Assembly (NCBI RefSeq): GCF_031157255.1
Contig: NZ_JAVIFX010000018.1
Span: 62,001-126,000 of the forward strand
Reading direction: 5' to 3'
Length of the DNA: 64,000 nucleotides
Origin: Bradyrhizobium sp. LHD-71
Lineage (GTDB): Bacteria; Pseudomonadota; Alphaproteobacteria; Rhizobiales; Xanthobacteraceae
The notes under the pieces are model-generated. The model saw only the letters and a list, made by a program, of their open reading frames with translations. It did not search any database and was not told the origin of the DNA. Of this stretch, positions 18,628 through 29,075 are shown piece after piece (the first letter of the stretch is position 1; the number at the start of each line of letters is the position of its first letter). Made by a program: the position numbers and the translations under genes.

Positions 18628-20961
18628 GTGAATTGGGGCGTTTGGGTGAGCAACTTCAAAAACTATAAGAACCGTTTGTACGTTGGTGTAGCGACGAGCG
18701 TTGTTTCGTTGTGTCTGACAGGTATCGGAGCCTCTCAAACGAGCGCGCAGAGCGCAGCGCCGCAGGTGTTGCCTCCGGTGTCCGTCGATGCGCCTCAACA
18801 GAGGTCGCGGGTGTCGCGCACCGTCCGATCGCGTGGCACGTCGCAGCGTTCTGCGCGCGTCGTGCCGCGGCAGCCGACCGAACAGCCTGCTCCAATCGCG
18901 CCGGTCACCACGATGGGATCGACCCGGACAATCGGAACTCCGGCACCAGCCTATGCCGGCGGTCAGGTGGCGCAGGGTGGAACGCTTGGCCTGCTCGGCA
19001 GCACGAACGTCATGAATGTGCCGTTCAGCACGGTCAACTACACGTCGCAGGTGATCGAGAATCAGCAGGCGCGGACGGCGGGGGATACGCTGATTAACGA
19101 CGCGTCGGTGCGCCTCACCACAGCCAGCAACGGGTTCGGCGAGACGTTTCAGATCCGCGGCTTTCGGGTGCCCGCCAGTGACATCGGGTTCAACGGTCTC
19201 TACGGGCTGGTTTCCTTCAATCGCGTTTACGCTGAGATCATTGAGCGGATCGAGTTGCTCAAGGGGCCCGGCGCGCTCATCAACGGCATGGCCCCCGGCG
19301 GCAGCATTGGCGGAGGCATCAACATCGTCAGCAAGCGCGCGCTCGAGGTGCCTTTCACGCGCGTGACGCCGTTCTTCATGAGCGCCGGCAACTACGGTCT
19401 GCACCTGGAAACCAGCCGCCGGTTCGGCGAGAACAAGGAGTGGGGCGTTCGGTTCAACGGGGTGGGACGCAATGGCGAAGCCTCGATTGACGACGGAAAC
19501 TGGCGGTCCGGTTTTGGCGCGCTGTCGCTCGACTATCGTGGCGATCGCCTGCGCTGGACGTTGGACGCCTTTTCGCAGAACGACGACACCAAGAACTTCC
19601 GTCCGCAGATGACGATTCAGAGCACGGTGCCCTTCATTCCGGCGCCGCCTGCCGCAGACGGCAATTGGTACCCGGGCACGATGCTCAAGCAACGGGACAA
19701 CACCATCGCCTCAGGGCTCGAATATGATCTGACCGAGCAGCTGACCGCATATGCAGGTCTCGGCTACCTTGACGGTGAGAGCCGGCAGACGTTCCCGACC
19801 GGCCGTACCCCCGGCTTTCCCAACGGGATCGACGCTCTCGGCAATTTCCAGCTCACCAATGGTTACTATGACTCCTATACGAAGACGGTCAGCGGCAATG
19901 TCGGCCTGCGGTCGCGTTTCGACACGGCGTTCATCGGCCACTCAGTCAATGTCGCCTTTACCGGCTTCAATTCCGAAGTCGGCAGTGCATCTACGACCAA
20001 TCCACCGGCTCAGTCGGTGCCGTCGAACATCTACAACCCGTCCCCCCTTCCTGTGGTCACGGTCCCGCGCCTCGCTCCGCGGAAACAGTCCGACACGACG
20101 CTCACGAGCGTTGCGATCGCCGACACCATGTCATTCTTGAATGATGCGGTCCTCGTGACCGCGGGTGTCCGTCACCAGATGGTGAAGCAGGACAGTTTCA
20201 ACACCAGCACTGGTGCGATGACGGGCAGCTACGACGCTGCCGCGACGACGCCCCTTGTCGGCGTGGTCTTCAAGCCTTGGCATCATGTTTCGCTCTACGC
20301 GAACTACGCGGAAGGACTGAGCCAGGGCATGATCGTCGGTCCCGGCTTTAGCAATACCGGCGCTGTGCTTGCTCCGTACAAGTCGAAGCAGGCTGAAGCT
20401 GGCGTCAAGGTGGACTGGGGCACCATCACGACGACTGCGGCCGTATTCGAGATTAGCCGTCCCAGCGTGATCACCACGGCATCCAACGCGCGGGCCTATG
20501 ATGGCGAGCAGCGCAATCGCGGCGTCGAACTGAACGCCTATGGCCTGTTGCTGCCCGGCCTGCGCGGCATGGTCAGCGCGACCTTCTTGCGCCCTGAGCT
20601 GACGAATCCGGCCAATGCCTGGGAGCGCGGGAATGACGCCGCCGGCGTGCCGGACAAGACATTCTCCGCCGCCCTCGACTGGGACACGCCATGGGTCGAG
20701 GGCCTCGCTCTGAATGGGCGCGTGATCTATACGTCGGGCTCCTACCTCACCAACGCCAATCTCAGTCACCAGCGGTTCGACGACTGGACCCGTCTCGACA
20801 TCGGCGCGCGCTATACGACGACGGCACTCACCGGCAAGCCTGTCACGATCCGCGCCAATATCGAGAACGTGACCGGCGAGAACTACTGGCTCTGGGACGG
20901 ATCGTTTGTGACGGTCGCGTCTCCTCGAACCTACATCGTATCTGCCGCATTCGATTTCTAA
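18628..20961 (+). CDS. TonB-dependent siderophore receptor
   Basis: Outer-membrane receptor of 777 aa for uptake of a ferric siderophore. A signal peptide (VGVATSVVSLCLTGIGASQTSAQ) is followed by a TonB-box-like stretch (LPPVSVDAP), a long proline/arginine-rich linker, the plug domain (FQIRGFRVPASDIGFNGLYG, IERIELLKGPGALINGMAPGG, GGGINIVSKR) and a 22-strand barrel ending in the terminal aromatic residue of YIVSAAFDF. Siderophore specificity cannot be read from sequence. The start is uncertain: GTG at 18628 or GTG at 18646, neither with a strong ribosome site. First gene of a five-gene operon. Confidence 0.92.
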   Translation: MNWGVWVSNFKNYKNRLYVGVATSVVSLCLTGIGASQTSAQSAAPQVLPPVSVDAPQQRSRVSRTVRSRGTSQRSARVVPRQPTEQPAPIAPVTTMGSTRTIGTPAPAYAGGQVAQGGTLGLLGSTNVMNVPFSTVNYTSQVIENQQARTAGDTLINDASVRLTTASNGFGETFQIRGFRVPASDIGFNGLYGLVSFNRVYAEIIERIELLKGPGALINGMAPGGSIGGGINIVSKRALEVPFTRVTPFFMSAGNYGLHLETSRRFGENKEWGVRFNGVGRNGEASIDDGNWRSGFGALSLDYRGDRLRWTLDAFSQNDDTKNFRPQMTIQSTVPFIPAPPAADGNWYPGTMLKQRDNTIASGLEYDLTEQLTAYAGLGYLDGESRQTFPTGRTPGFPNGIDALGNFQLTNGYYDSYTKTVSGNVGLRSRFDTAFIGHSVNVAFTGFNSEVGSASTTNPPAQSVPSNIYNPSPLPVVTVPRLAPRKQSDTTLTSVAIADTMSFLNDAVLVTAGVRHQMVKQDSFNTSTGAMTGSYDAAATTPLVGVVFKPWHHVSLYANYAEGLSQGMIVGPGFSNTGAVLAPYKSKQAEAGVKVDWGTITTTAAVFEISRPSVITTASNARAYDGEQRNRGVELNAYGLLLPGLRGMVSATFLRPELTNPANAWERGNDAAGVPDKTFSAALDWDTPWVEGLALNGRVIYTSGSYLTNANLSHQRFDDWTRLDIGARYTTTALTGKPVTIRANIENVTGENYWLWDGSFVTVASPRTYIVSAAFDF

Positions 20962-21005
20962 TGGAATGCGCCGCCCACTCAGGACGCTGTACCAAGGTGT
21001 TTACA

Positions 21006-21737
21006 ATGACAAAGCTCTTCATCGCCGTGATTGCCTTGCTTGGAGTGCTGACGCCCGTTCAGGCGCACCAGATCTGGATCGAGCAGTCCGAAGAAGGACA
21101 GAATGCTGTTGTTCGCTTTGGCGAATTCGGCGAGAATCTTCGTGAAGTGTCGCCTGGGCTGCTCGACAAATTCGCAAAGGTGACTGGTACGATCATCTCC
21201 GCCAAGGGCGAGCAAAAGTCCGACGCCACCAAGACCGCAAACGGCTTCACACTGCCATTCAAGGCCGCCGACGGCGACAGCATTGTCGCGGAGGATGCGG
21301 GCTACCCGCTCTATACCTGGAAGCAACAGGACAAGCAGGTCATCAACTGGTTCTATCCTGCCGCACGCTTCATCACCGGCTTTGCCGCGCAGCAGCCGAG
21401 GCTCGTCCTGGACCTCGTGCCGACCGGTCAGGACGGTCAGTTCAAGCTCACCTTCAAGAACGAGCCAAAGGCCAAGACCAAAGTGACGCTGGTTACTGAA
21501 TCGGGCTGGTCTAAAGAAGGTCACACGGACGAGCAGGGCCTCGTGAAGTTCGATATGCCCTGGAAGGGCGTCTACGTCGCTGAAGTCAGCTTCAACGACC
21601 GCAGCCCAGGTGAGCGTACGGGGACGAACGGCGCTGAAAAGTATGATGCCGTGAGCTATGCCACCACCGTGACCTATGTGAATGCCAACGGCCTGACACC
21701 AATCCCTGCGGGCCCGCCGAAAACGCCGGGCAAATGA
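21006..21737 (+). CDS. DUF4198 periplasmic protein of the iron operon
   Basis: A 243-aa exported protein with signal peptide (KLFIAVIALLGVLTPVQAHQ) and the HQIWIE start typical of DUF4198 proteins, which are often encoded beside TonB receptors and nickel/cobalt or iron uptake genes. The C-terminal half (VTLVTESGWSKEGHTDEQGL, VYVAEVSFND) looks like an immunoglobulin-like beta domain with a conserved histidine. It begins 44 bp after the receptor stop and its own stop overlaps the next start by 4 bp. A metal-binding or receptor-assisting role in the periplasm is inference. ATG at 21006 is chosen for the signal peptide. Confidence 0.82.
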   Translation: MTKLFIAVIALLGVLTPVQAHQIWIEQSEEGQNAVVRFGEFGENLREVSPGLLDKFAKVTGTIISAKGEQKSDATKTANGFTLPFKAADGDSIVAEDAGYPLYTWKQQDKQVINWFYPAARFITGFAAQQPRLVLDLVPTGQDGQFKLTFKNEPKAKTKVTLVTESGWSKEGHTDEQGLVKFDMPWKGVYVAEVSFNDRSPGERTGTNGAEKYDAVSYATTVTYVNANGLTPIPAGPPKTPGK

Positions 21738-22015
21738 ACACGCTGATCCATCGGGCCCGCTCCACGGGCCCGCTCATCTCGCGCATCGTCGCTGCGCTGT
21801 TTGGCGGCTATGCGCTGGCCGCGCTCGGCAGCGTTGCCGTGCTCGCATTGCCGACGAGCAAGCCCCAGGCCGTGCTCATCGGTATGCTGGCAAGCTTTGC
21901 CATCTACGCCGGTGCGGTCATCTGGGTCTTTGCCGTGCGAAGCGCGCTGAAGGCCTGGGCGGGCCTGATCATCGTGGGCGCGCCGCTCTCGCTGGCGGCG
22001 TGGTCGGTCGCGTGA
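21734..22015 (+). CDS. DUF3649 small membrane protein (iron-uptake associated)
   Basis: A 93-aa protein with three hydrophobic segments (IVAALFGGYALAALGSVAVLAL, AVLIGMLASFAIYAGAVIWVF, AWAGLIIVGAPLSLAAW). The pattern and position match DUF3649, a family found almost only in siderophore uptake operons next to PepSY and DUF3325 genes. It overlaps the genes on both sides (ATGA with the DUF4198 gene, GTGA with the PepSY gene), so production is translationally coupled. Its biochemical role is not known; it may form an inner-membrane complex with the PepSY protein. Confidence 0.8.
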   Translation: MNTLIHRARSTGPLISRIVAALFGGYALAALGSVAVLALPTSKPQAVLIGMLASFAIYAGAVIWVFAVRSALKAWAGLIIVGAPLSLAAWSVA

Positions 22016-23637
22016 CGGCGGCGGACGACGATCTGCCGGCTCCCCGCGGCATCCGGCAAAGCATGGCGAGCCTGCATACGTGGGCCGGCCTTCTGCTCGG
22101 CTGGATTCTCTATGCCATGTTCCTCACCGGCACCGTGTCCTATTTCAAGGACGAGCTCTCGCAATGGATGCGACCGGAGCTCCGGCGTCTCGCCCAAATT
22201 CCCGATCAGGCCGTCGTGGCACAGCGGATCGCGGACGAACTTGGCAAGGTAGCGGCCGGGACTTCGCGGTGGAGCATGCGTCTGCCCGACGCGCGCAACA
22301 ACAGTGTCGCTGCCTTCTGGCTCACACCCACACGCGACGCGGGCCAGCGCGCCTTCGGTGATGCCTACTTCGATCCCGCGACCGGCCGAAAAGTCGCCTC
22401 ACGCGACACGCTGGGCGGCGACTTCTTCTACCGTTTTCACTTCCAGTTCCATTACATGCCGGTGGTGTGGGGCCGATGGCTTGCAGGCGCGGCCGCGATG
22501 TTCATGCTGGTCGCGATCGTCAGCGGCGTTATCACCCACAAGAAGATATTCGTCGATTTCTTCACGTTCCGCTGGCGCAAGGGGCAGCGCTCGTGGCTGG
22601 ACGCGCACAACGCCTTGTCGGTGTTTGGTCTGCCGTTTCATTTCATGATCACCTACACCGGGTTGGTGACTTTGATGGCGCTGTACATGCCCTGGGGCGA
22701 GCGTGTGGCGTTCAAGACTCCGGCAGAGCGCCAGCAGCTCGCCGCCGAACTCAGTGGCTTCATTCAGCCCGGCAGGCCCAGCGGGCAGAAAGTGCCGCTG
22801 GCATCGGTCGCGGATATGGTGCGGCAGGCACAAGAGCGCTGGGGGCAGGACAACGTCGGGCGCGTCAACGCCGTTCACCCCGGAGACGCGGCCGCGCGCG
22901 TGGCCGTGACCCGAGGAGAAGTGGGCCGCGTGTCCCTGAGCCCGCAATATATGGAGTTCGACGGGACCACCGGCAAACTACTGACAGTCCGGGAGAGTGT
23001 CGGTGCTGCGGCAGAAACCCGCGGCGTACTTTATGCGCTGCACTTGGGGCGCTTCAGCGACCTTGAAACGCGATGGCTCTACTTTCTTGTCAGCTTCATG
23101 GGAACCGCCATGGTGGGCACAGGCCTGGTCATGTGGACCGTGAAGCGGCGACAGAAGTTGCCCGATCCGGACCACCCCCATTTTGGCTTCCGCCTTGTAG
23201 AACGGTTGAATATTGCAAGCATTGCCGGCTTGTCGGTCGCGATGACTGCATTTCTGTGGGCCAACCGCTTGCTGCCACATGCATTGGAGAACCGCGCAGA
23301 CTGGGAGATTCACGCGTTCTTCATCGTCTGGCTCCTGACGCTGCTGCATGCGCTCCTGCGTCCGGCCAAATCGGCCTGGATCGAGCAATTATGGGCGGCA
23401 TCAGCGTTGCTGTTTCTGCTGCCAGTCCTCAACACCCTGACGACGCAGCGTCCGTTCTGGCACAGCTTGTCCGAAGCTGACTGGGTTTTCGTCGGTATGG
23501 ATATCATGTGCTGGGCGCTCGCCCTGCTTCATGCCGTTCTGGCCATACGCACGGCTCGACAGCGAGCCGGCGGTCGATCGAGGCGCGACATAGATCGGCG
23601 GGCTCCGAACATCATCGCGTCCGGCGAGGTCGGATGA
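22012..23637 (+). CDS. PepSY-associated membrane protein, probable siderophore-iron reductase
   Basis: A 541-aa inner-membrane protein of the PepSY_TM family. Membrane segments lie at about 17-45 (LHTWAGLLLGWILYAMFLTGTVSYF), 145-175, 195-225 and several near the C terminus, with conserved histidines (HTWAG, FHFQFHYMP, HNALSVFGLPFHFMITYTG) of the type that bind haem or metal in this family. Related proteins such as FoxB-like and FegB-like reductases release iron from siderophores at the inner membrane. The GTG at 22012 overlaps the previous stop as GTGA and is preferred to GTG 22000. Its stop overlaps the DUF3325 start. Confidence 0.87.
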   Translation: MTAADDDLPAPRGIRQSMASLHTWAGLLLGWILYAMFLTGTVSYFKDELSQWMRPELRRLAQIPDQAVVAQRIADELGKVAAGTSRWSMRLPDARNNSVAAFWLTPTRDAGQRAFGDAYFDPATGRKVASRDTLGGDFFYRFHFQFHYMPVVWGRWLAGAAAMFMLVAIVSGVITHKKIFVDFFTFRWRKGQRSWLDAHNALSVFGLPFHFMITYTGLVTLMALYMPWGERVAFKTPAERQQLAAELSGFIQPGRPSGQKVPLASVADMVRQAQERWGQDNVGRVNAVHPGDAAARVAVTRGEVGRVSLSPQYMEFDGTTGKLLTVRESVGAAAETRGVLYALHLGRFSDLETRWLYFLVSFMGTAMVGTGLVMWTVKRRQKLPDPDHPHFGFRLVERLNIASIAGLSVAMTAFLWANRLLPHALENRADWEIHAFFIVWLLTLLHALLRPAKSAWIEQLWAASALLFLLPVLNTLTTQRPFWHSLSEADWVFVGMDIMCWALALLHAVLAIRTARQRAGGRSRRDIDRRAPNIIASGEVG

Positions 23638-23948
23638 GCCACCTGCTCGCATTTATGCTGTGCTTGGCAGGTTTTGCCGCGTTGGCGTTCGCCATGCGTC
23701 GCCACCAGCGCGATGTGCTCGGTGGCCCGCTGCCGCCGCCGAAGACATACGCGCTTCGCGTTGCCGGCGGAGCCGCGTTGCTATCTGCGCTCGGGATCCT
23801 TGTTACCCAACAGGGCTGGAGCCTTGGCCTTGTGAGCTTCAGCGGTCACGCAAGCATAACTGCCGGCATCGTGTATTGCGCGCTCGCCGGATATATGAGG
23901 ATCCGCGCCGGCGCGCTTGGCGTTTATCCGCCTGAACGGAAAACCTGA
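23634..23948 (+). CDS. DUF3325 small membrane protein (iron-uptake associated)
   Basis: A 104-aa protein with three predicted membrane segments ([60 protein letters not shown]) and the RRHQRDVLG loop typical of DUF3325. It starts with an ATGA overlap on the PepSY gene and ends the iron operon. Its last 25 bp overlap the 3' end of ntrC, which is read from the other strand. Function unknown; the family co-occurs with DUF3649 and PepSY proteins. Confidence 0.82.
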   Translation: MSHLLAFMLCLAGFAALAFAMRRHQRDVLGGPLPPPKTYALRVAGGAALLSALGILVTQQGWSLGLVSFSGHASITAGIVYCALAGYMRIRAGALGVYPPERKT

Positions 23949-25366
23949 ATATCGAGGTCGCGAATCTTCTTGCGAAGCGTATTGCGATTGACCCCCAGAA
24001 GGTCTGCGGCGCGAATCTGATTGCCGCGGGTCGCAGCGAGTGCGGCGGTCAGCAGCGGCACCTCGATTTCCCGCAGGATGCGATGGTAGAGTCCCGGCGG
24101 CGGAAGACCGTTGGGAAATCCGGAGAAGTGAGAGGCAAGATAGAGTTCAACGGCGCCGCCCAGGTTGTCGATCGTCTGCGGGGCGTTGCCGTTCGAAATA
24201 ACCGCCGGCGGCGCCAGCTCACCCTCGATCACCGAGCCAGTGATCACCTCCTGCGGATAGAGCGCTGCAAGGCGGCGCGCGAGATTTTCGAGCTCTCGCA
24301 CGTTACCCGGCCAGCGATGCTGCTTCATCCGCTCAAGCGCCTGCGTATCGAGCTTCTTTGGCGGCAGGCCGTCTTTCTCGGCAAGCGAAAAGAAGTGGCG
24401 GATCAGATCAGGCAGATCCTCGATCCGCTCCCGTAGCGGCGGCAGCCGCAACGGCACGACGTTCAGGCGAAAAAACAGATCCTCTCGAAACAGGCCTTGC
24501 TGGATCAGAATGCGCAGATCTTTGTTGGTCGCGGCGATGATGCGCACGTCGGTCTTGATCGGAGTGCGGCCGCCGACGGTGGTGTATTCGCCCTGCTGCA
24601 GGACGCGCAGCAAGCGCGTTTGCGCCTCCATCGGCATGTCGCCGATCTCGTCGAGAAACAGCGTGCCGCCCTCGGCCTGCTCGAAGCGCCCTGATGCGCG
24701 GGTGTTTGCGCCGGTGAACGCGCCGCGCTCATGGCCGAACAATTCCGACTCGATCAGGTCACGCGGGATCGCCGCCATGTTGACCGCGACGAAGGGGCCG
24801 TTGCGGCGCTTGCCATAGTCGTGCAGGGCGCGCGCGACCAGCTCCTTGCCTGTGCCGGATTCTCCCGAAATCATCACGGTGAGATCCGTCTGCATCAGCC
24901 GCGCCAGCACACGGTAGATTTCCTGCATCGCCGGCGAACGGCCGACCAGCGGTATCGCGTCGAATTCCGCTTCATCGGCGATGCGGACCGAGCGCTCCTT
25001 CGGTTCGGACAGCGCGCGCCCGACGATGGCGATCAGTTCCTTCAGGTCGAAGGGTTTCGGCAGATATTCGTAGGCGCCGCGCTCGGAGGCGCGGATCGCG
25101 GTCATGAATGTGTTCTGCGCGCTCATGACGACGACCGGAAGGTTCGGACGCATCTTCTTGATGCGCGGCAAGAGATCGAATGCGTTCTCGTCCGGCATCA
25201 CGACGTCGGTGATGACGAGATCGCCCTCGCCCTGGCTGACCCATCGCCAGAGCGTTGCGGCATTGCCCGTCAAGCGCACTTCATAGCCGGCACGCGATAG
25301 CGCCTGGTTGAGAACGGTGCGGATCGCCGTGTCGTCGTCGGCTACCAGAATACTTCCTGCGGGCAT
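23924..25366 (-). CDS. ntrC: Nitrogen response regulator NtrC
   Basis: Sigma-54-dependent activator of nitrogen-assimilation genes. The receiver domain carries the phosphorylation site D54 ([10 protein letters not shown]). The AAA+ domain has Walker A GESGTGKE (about 168-175), an intact GAFTGA loop (about 215-220) and [10 protein letters not shown]. The C-terminal Fis-type helix-turn-helix ([20 protein letters not shown]) binds DNA. Length 480 aa is normal. It lies 12 bp downstream of ntrB. Its 3' end overlaps the end of the DUF3325 gene on the other strand by 25 bp. Confidence 0.97.
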   Translation of the reverse strand: MPAGSILVADDDTAIRTVLNQALSRAGYEVRLTGNAATLWRWVSQGEGDLVITDVVMPDENAFDLLPRIKKMRPNLPVVVMSAQNTFMTAIRASERGAYEYLPKPFDLKELIAIVGRALSEPKERSVRIADEAEFDAIPLVGRSPAMQEIYRVLARLMQTDLTVMISGESGTGKELVARALHDYGKRRNGPFVAVNMAAIPRDLIESELFGHERGAFTGANTRASGRFEQAEGGTLFLDEIGDMPMEAQTRLLRVLQQGEYTTVGGRTPIKTDVRIIAATNKDLRILIQQGLFREDLFFRLNVVPLRLPPLRERIEDLPDLIRHFFSLAEKDGLPPKKLDTQALERMKQHRWPGNVRELENLARRLAALYPQEVITGSVIEGELAPPAVISNGNAPQTIDNLGGAVELYLASHFSGFPNGLPPPGLYHRILREIEVPLLTAALAATRGNQIRAADLLGVNRNTLRKKIRDLDIQVFRSGG

Positions 25367-25378
25367 TCTCTCAATTCC

Positions 25379-26551
25379 TCATCGTTTAACCTGTGAGGCC
25401 TGCGGCAGCGTTCCCGGTTCGCTAACGCTCTTGCTTTGGTCCTTCGCCGGACTGGAGAAGATCGGCATCAGCACCCGAAAAACGGTCTTGCGTGGCTGCG
25501 AGTCGCACTCGATGATGCCGCCGTGATCGCCGACAATCTTGGCGACGAGCGCGAGGCCGAGCCCGCTGCCCGTCGGTTTTGTCGTCACGAAGGGATCGAA
25601 CAGGTTCGGCATCAGATCCTCGGGCACGCCCGGACCATTGTCCTTGACGCAGAATTCGAGCGGCAACGACACGCGCGACTTCGAGCCCGGTAGCGACAAG
25701 CGCACGCCCGGCCGGAATGCGGTGGTGAGCTGGATCTCCGCCTCCTGTTCGAGGTCGGCGACTGCTTCGGCGGCATTCTTCACCAGGTTCAGAAATACCT
25801 GGATGAGTTGATCCTGGTTGGCGAGCACCGGCGGCAACGACGGGTCGTAGTCCTCGACGATCTTGATGTTGCGGGCAAAGCCCGACTGCGCGAGGCGTTT
25901 GACGTGGTCGAGCACGGAGTGGATGTTCACCGGCCCGCGCGCGACCGGCCGCTCGTCGCCGAACACCTCCATGCGATCAACCAGCGTCACGATGCGATCG
26001 GCTTCGTCGCAGATCAGGCGGGTCAGCTGGCGATCTTCCGGCGGTGCCGACTGCTCGAGCAACTGTGCCGCGCCGCGAATGCCCGACAGCGGGTTCTTGA
26101 TCTCGTGCGCGAGCATGGCGGCGAGCGCGATGACTGAGCGGGCGGCGCTACGGTGCGTCAGCTGCCTGTCCATCTTGTCGGCGATCGTCCGCTCCTGCAG
26201 CATGATGACGATGTGGCCGGGGCGTTCGGAGAGCGGCGCCACATGGAGATCGACCTGCCGGTCGCCGCCGATCTTGGGCGTGCCGAGATCGACCTTGTAT
26301 TCGTTGACCGGCGAGCCTTTCGCCCTCACCTGATCGACCAGCGCCAGCAGTGGGCTGCCAAACGGGATCAGCTCTTTAAGCAGTTGCCGCTGCAGCAGAT
26401 GGATGGAGGTCTCGAAGAAAGATTCCGCTGCGATATTCGCGTCGACAATCTTGCCGTCCGGCCCGACCAGCACCACCGGATTCGGCAGCGCATTGAGGAT
26501 GGCTTCGCCGTCACTCGGCAACCGGGCGCGCTGTTCGGCCGCAGCGTTCAT
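25379..26551 (-). CDS. ntrB: Nitrogen sensor histidine kinase NtrB
   Basis: Cytoplasmic kinase/phosphatase that controls NtrC under PII regulation. An N-terminal PAS domain ([22 protein letters not shown]) is followed by HisKA with the phosphorylated histidine at about 149 ([18 protein letters not shown]) and an ATPase domain with [17 protein letters not shown] and GSGLGLALV. No membrane segment. The ATG at 26551 overlaps the dusB stop as ATGA and is chosen over a GTG five codons upstream. 390 aa, typical. Confidence 0.96.
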   Translation of the reverse strand: MNAAAEQRARLPSDGEAILNALPNPVVLVGPDGKIVDANIAAESFFETSIHLLQRQLLKELIPFGSPLLALVDQVRAKGSPVNEYKVDLGTPKIGGDRQVDLHVAPLSERPGHIVIMLQERTIADKMDRQLTHRSAARSVIALAAMLAHEIKNPLSGIRGAAQLLEQSAPPEDRQLTRLICDEADRIVTLVDRMEVFGDERPVARGPVNIHSVLDHVKRLAQSGFARNIKIVEDYDPSLPPVLANQDQLIQVFLNLVKNAAEAVADLEQEAEIQLTTAFRPGVRLSLPGSKSRVSLPLEFCVKDNGPGVPEDLMPNLFDPFVTTKPTGSGLGLALVAKIVGDHGGIIECDSQPRKTVFRVLMPIFSSPAKDQSKSVSEPGTLPQASQVKR

Positions 26552-27579
26552 GCCACAGCTCTCCACTCGAAATCCTCGAATGCATCGACGAGCGATCGTC
26601 TGACATCGGCAGGCTGCTCCGATGTCAGTACGGCTTGACGCCAGCGCGTCAGGATCTCGAGCGACACGCCCGCTGCGCTCGCGGCGACGTTGAGCGCCCA
26701 GCCAAGATGTTTGCGAGCGTGGCGAAGTCCGACGCGCAGGCCGTAGTGGGCCAGTACTCCCTCATAAAGCGAGAGAAGAAGGCCGAGCTGGCACTGCAGC
26801 GACGGCGCGTCGTCCAGCGTGCCGTGCATCAAGCGGCGTCCGATCTGTCCCGGCAGCCAGGGTTGTCCCTGCGCACCTCGGCCGATCATCACCGCATCAG
26901 CACCCGATCGCGCCAGCGCCGCCTGCGCATGCTCGAATGACAGGATGTCGCCGTTGACCACGAGCGGGATCGAAATGGCGTCCTTCACCGCGCGAACTGC
27001 GCTCCAATCCGCCTGCCCCTTGTAGAACTGGCAACGCGTGCGCCCGTGCACAGTGATCAGGCTGACGCCAGCAGTTTCGGCGCGCCGAGCGAGCTCAGGC
27101 GCATTGATCGAGCTGTGGTCCCAGCCTAGCCGCATCTTCAGCGTCACTGGCACCGAGACGGCGCCGACCGTGGCCTCGATCAGCCGCAACGCATGATCGA
27201 GGTCGCGCATCAAGGCTGACCCTGCTTCGCCGTTCGTGACGTGCCGGGCGGGACAACCCATGTTGATGTCGATGATATCAGCGCCGGCGCTCTCCGCGAT
27301 CCGCGCGCCCTCGGCCATCCAGTGCGTCTCGCATCCCGCGAGTTGCACAACATGGGGTCCGATGCCGGACGCTTCGCATCTCAGTCGCGCGACCGGGCGG
27401 CCCTTCGCGAGATCGTCGCTCGCGGTCATCTCGGAGACGACGAGCCCTGCCCCGAGTTCGGATGCGACCTTCCGAAACGGCGCGTCGGTCACGCCGGACA
27501 TCGGCGCAAGCACGATCGGCACGCCCACGGCAACGCCACCGATGGCCAAAGGCTTCAAATGTGCCGGACTGGTCGCCAT
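26548..27579 (-). CDS. dusB: tRNA-dihydrouridine synthase DusB (NifR3)
   Basis: FMN-dependent enzyme that reduces uridines in the tRNA D-loop; called NifR3 in rhizobia where it leads the ntrBC operon. Segments include [43 protein letters not shown] with the catalytic cysteine, [22 protein letters not shown] and [12 protein letters not shown]. The ATG at 27579 gives 343 aa; the frame continues upstream for 100 residues but that part overlaps the intergenic region and lacks family sequence. It overlaps ntrB by 4 bp. Confidence 0.95.
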   Translation of the reverse strand: MATSPAHLKPLAIGGVAVGVPIVLAPMSGVTDAPFRKVASELGAGLVVSEMTASDDLAKGRPVARLRCEASGIGPHVVQLAGCETHWMAEGARIAESAGADIIDINMGCPARHVTNGEAGSALMRDLDHALRLIEATVGAVSVPVTLKMRLGWDHSSINAPELARRAETAGVSLITVHGRTRCQFYKGQADWSAVRAVKDAISIPLVVNGDILSFEHAQAALARSGADAVMIGRGAQGQPWLPGQIGRRLMHGTLDDAPSLQCQLGLLLSLYEGVLAHYGLRVGLRHARKHLGWALNVAASAAGVSLEILTRWRQAVLTSEQPADVRRSLVDAFEDFEWRAVA

Positions 27580-27823
27580 TCTCGATCGTGTCTCGGGCCA
27601 GCCACGCCATTGTGGCCGCTTCGCGCAAAAAATAGGCAGGAACCTATGTTGCCTACACATTAGCCAATTTTTTCGTCGATGCAAGTGCAGCGCACAAAAC
27701 TTATCGACCTGCCCACAGCTCTGCAGAATCATGCTTTTCCTGCGCCACATCATGGTAATGGGCAGGGCGCCATCGCCTCCGGTGGTTGAACCGAACAGCC
27801 ATTTTGCCCGTCGCAAGAACTGC

Positions 27824-28993
27824 ATGACCCGTACAGCCGCCATCATTGTCGCCGCCGGCCGCGGACTTCGCGCCGGCCCCGGAGGCCCCAAGCAATTCCG
27901 TTCACTTGGCGGGCGATCAGTGATCGCGCGGGCGCTCGACGCGTTCTGCGCACACCCGGACGTCGGCTGGGTCCAGCCAGTCTGTCACGCGGATGATAGC
28001 GGACCGTTCGCGGCGGCCACGCAGGGCCTGAGCCACCTGCCCCCTGTCCCCGGCGGCACAAGCCGTCAGGCGTCCGTTCTTGCAGGGCTGAAGGCGCTGG
28101 CGGACGTCGCGCCCGACATTGTGCTGATTCACGATGCTGCGCGGCCGTTCGTGTCAGGCGCGGTGATCACGCGCGCGATTGCAGCGGCGGCGCAGACTGG
28201 CGCCGCCATCCCGACGGTTGCGGTTGCCGACACCATCAAGCAGGTGGATGCCTCCGGCCATGTCGTCGGCACGCCACCGCGCGCAGACCTCCGCATCGCG
28301 CAGACACCTCAGTCGTTTGTTTTTGACAAGATCCTGGCCGCGCACGAACGTGCTGCGCGCGAGGGGCGCGACGATTTCACCGATGATGCAGCGCTTGCCG
28401 AATGGGCGGGACTGACAGTCGCGACGTTTGAAGGCGATCATCTGAACATGAAACTGACCACTCCTGAGGACTTTGCACGCGAGGAGGCCCGCCTCGGCGC
28501 TGCCCTTGGCGACATCCGGACCGGCACCGGCTACGACGTCCATGCCTTCGGCGACGGCGACCATTTGATGATCTGCGGCGTCCGCGTGCCGCATACGCGT
28601 GGCTTCCTGGCCCACTCCGACGGCGACGTCGGCTTGCATGCGCTGGTGGATGCGATCCTCGGCGCACTGGCTGACGGTGATATCGGCGCGCACTTCCCGC
28701 CGAGCGATCCGAAATGGAAGGGCGCCTCGTCCGATCGCTTCCTGGAAGATGCGGTACGGCGCGTCCGCGCACGCGGTGGCCGCGTCGCCAGTCTCGAAGT
28801 GACGCTGATCTGCGAGCGCCCCAAAATCGGCCCCCTGCGCGATGCTATGCGCGCACGCATCGCGGAGATTGCGGACGTACCCGTATCCCGTGTATCTGTA
28901 AAGGCAACCACCAGCGAACGCCTCGGCTTCACCGGCCGTGAGGAAGGCATGGCGGCGACGGCAAGTGCGACCATTCGGCTGCCGTGGGACTAG
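27824..28993 (+). CDS. ispDF: Bifunctional IspD/IspF isoprenoid-precursor enzyme
   Basis: Fusion of two MEP-pathway enzymes, a hallmark of alphaproteobacteria. The N-terminal IspD half (MEP cytidylyltransferase) has [19 protein letters not shown] and [11 protein letters not shown]. The C-terminal IspF half (2-C-methyl-D-erythritol 2,4-cyclodiphosphate synthase) starts at about residue 230 with [11 protein letters not shown], with metal-site histidine and [18 protein letters not shown]. Length 389 aa is normal. The ATG at 27824 directly precedes the first strand of IspD; a longer frame upstream is antisense to dusB. Its TAG stop lies inside the left arm of a palindromic repeat. Confidence 0.96.
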   Translation: MTRTAAIIVAAGRGLRAGPGGPKQFRSLGGRSVIARALDAFCAHPDVGWVQPVCHADDSGPFAAATQGLSHLPPVPGGTSRQASVLAGLKALADVAPDIVLIHDAARPFVSGAVITRAIAAAAQTGAAIPTVAVADTIKQVDASGHVVGTPPRADLRIAQTPQSFVFDKILAAHERAAREGRDDFTDDAALAEWAGLTVATFEGDHLNMKLTTPEDFAREEARLGAALGDIRTGTGYDVHAFGDGDHLMICGVRVPHTRGFLAHSDGDVGLHALVDAILGALADGDIGAHFPPSDPKWKGASSDRFLEDAVRRVRARGGRVASLEVTLICERPKIGPLRDAMRARIAEIADVPVSRVSVKATTSERLGFTGREEGMAATASATIRLPWD

Positions 28994-29062
28994 TGTCCCA
29001 GTTCTAACGTTCGCATTGCTTTGCGGCAACCTCGGTTGCGAACGTTAGAACCGGGACACTAG
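28990..29062. repeat. Palindromic repeat 1 (26-bp arms) at the ispDF stop
   Basis: Left arm 28990-29015 and right arm 29037-29062 are inverted copies with one mismatch over 26 bp, separated by a 21-base loop that itself contains a short GCGGCAACCTCGGTTGC hairpin. The left arm starts CTAGTGTCCC and supplies the ispDF stop codon. It could act as a transcription terminator or be a small non-autonomous palindromic element of the genome. Confidence 0.85.
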
Positions 29063-29075
29063 CTAACTCATAACT

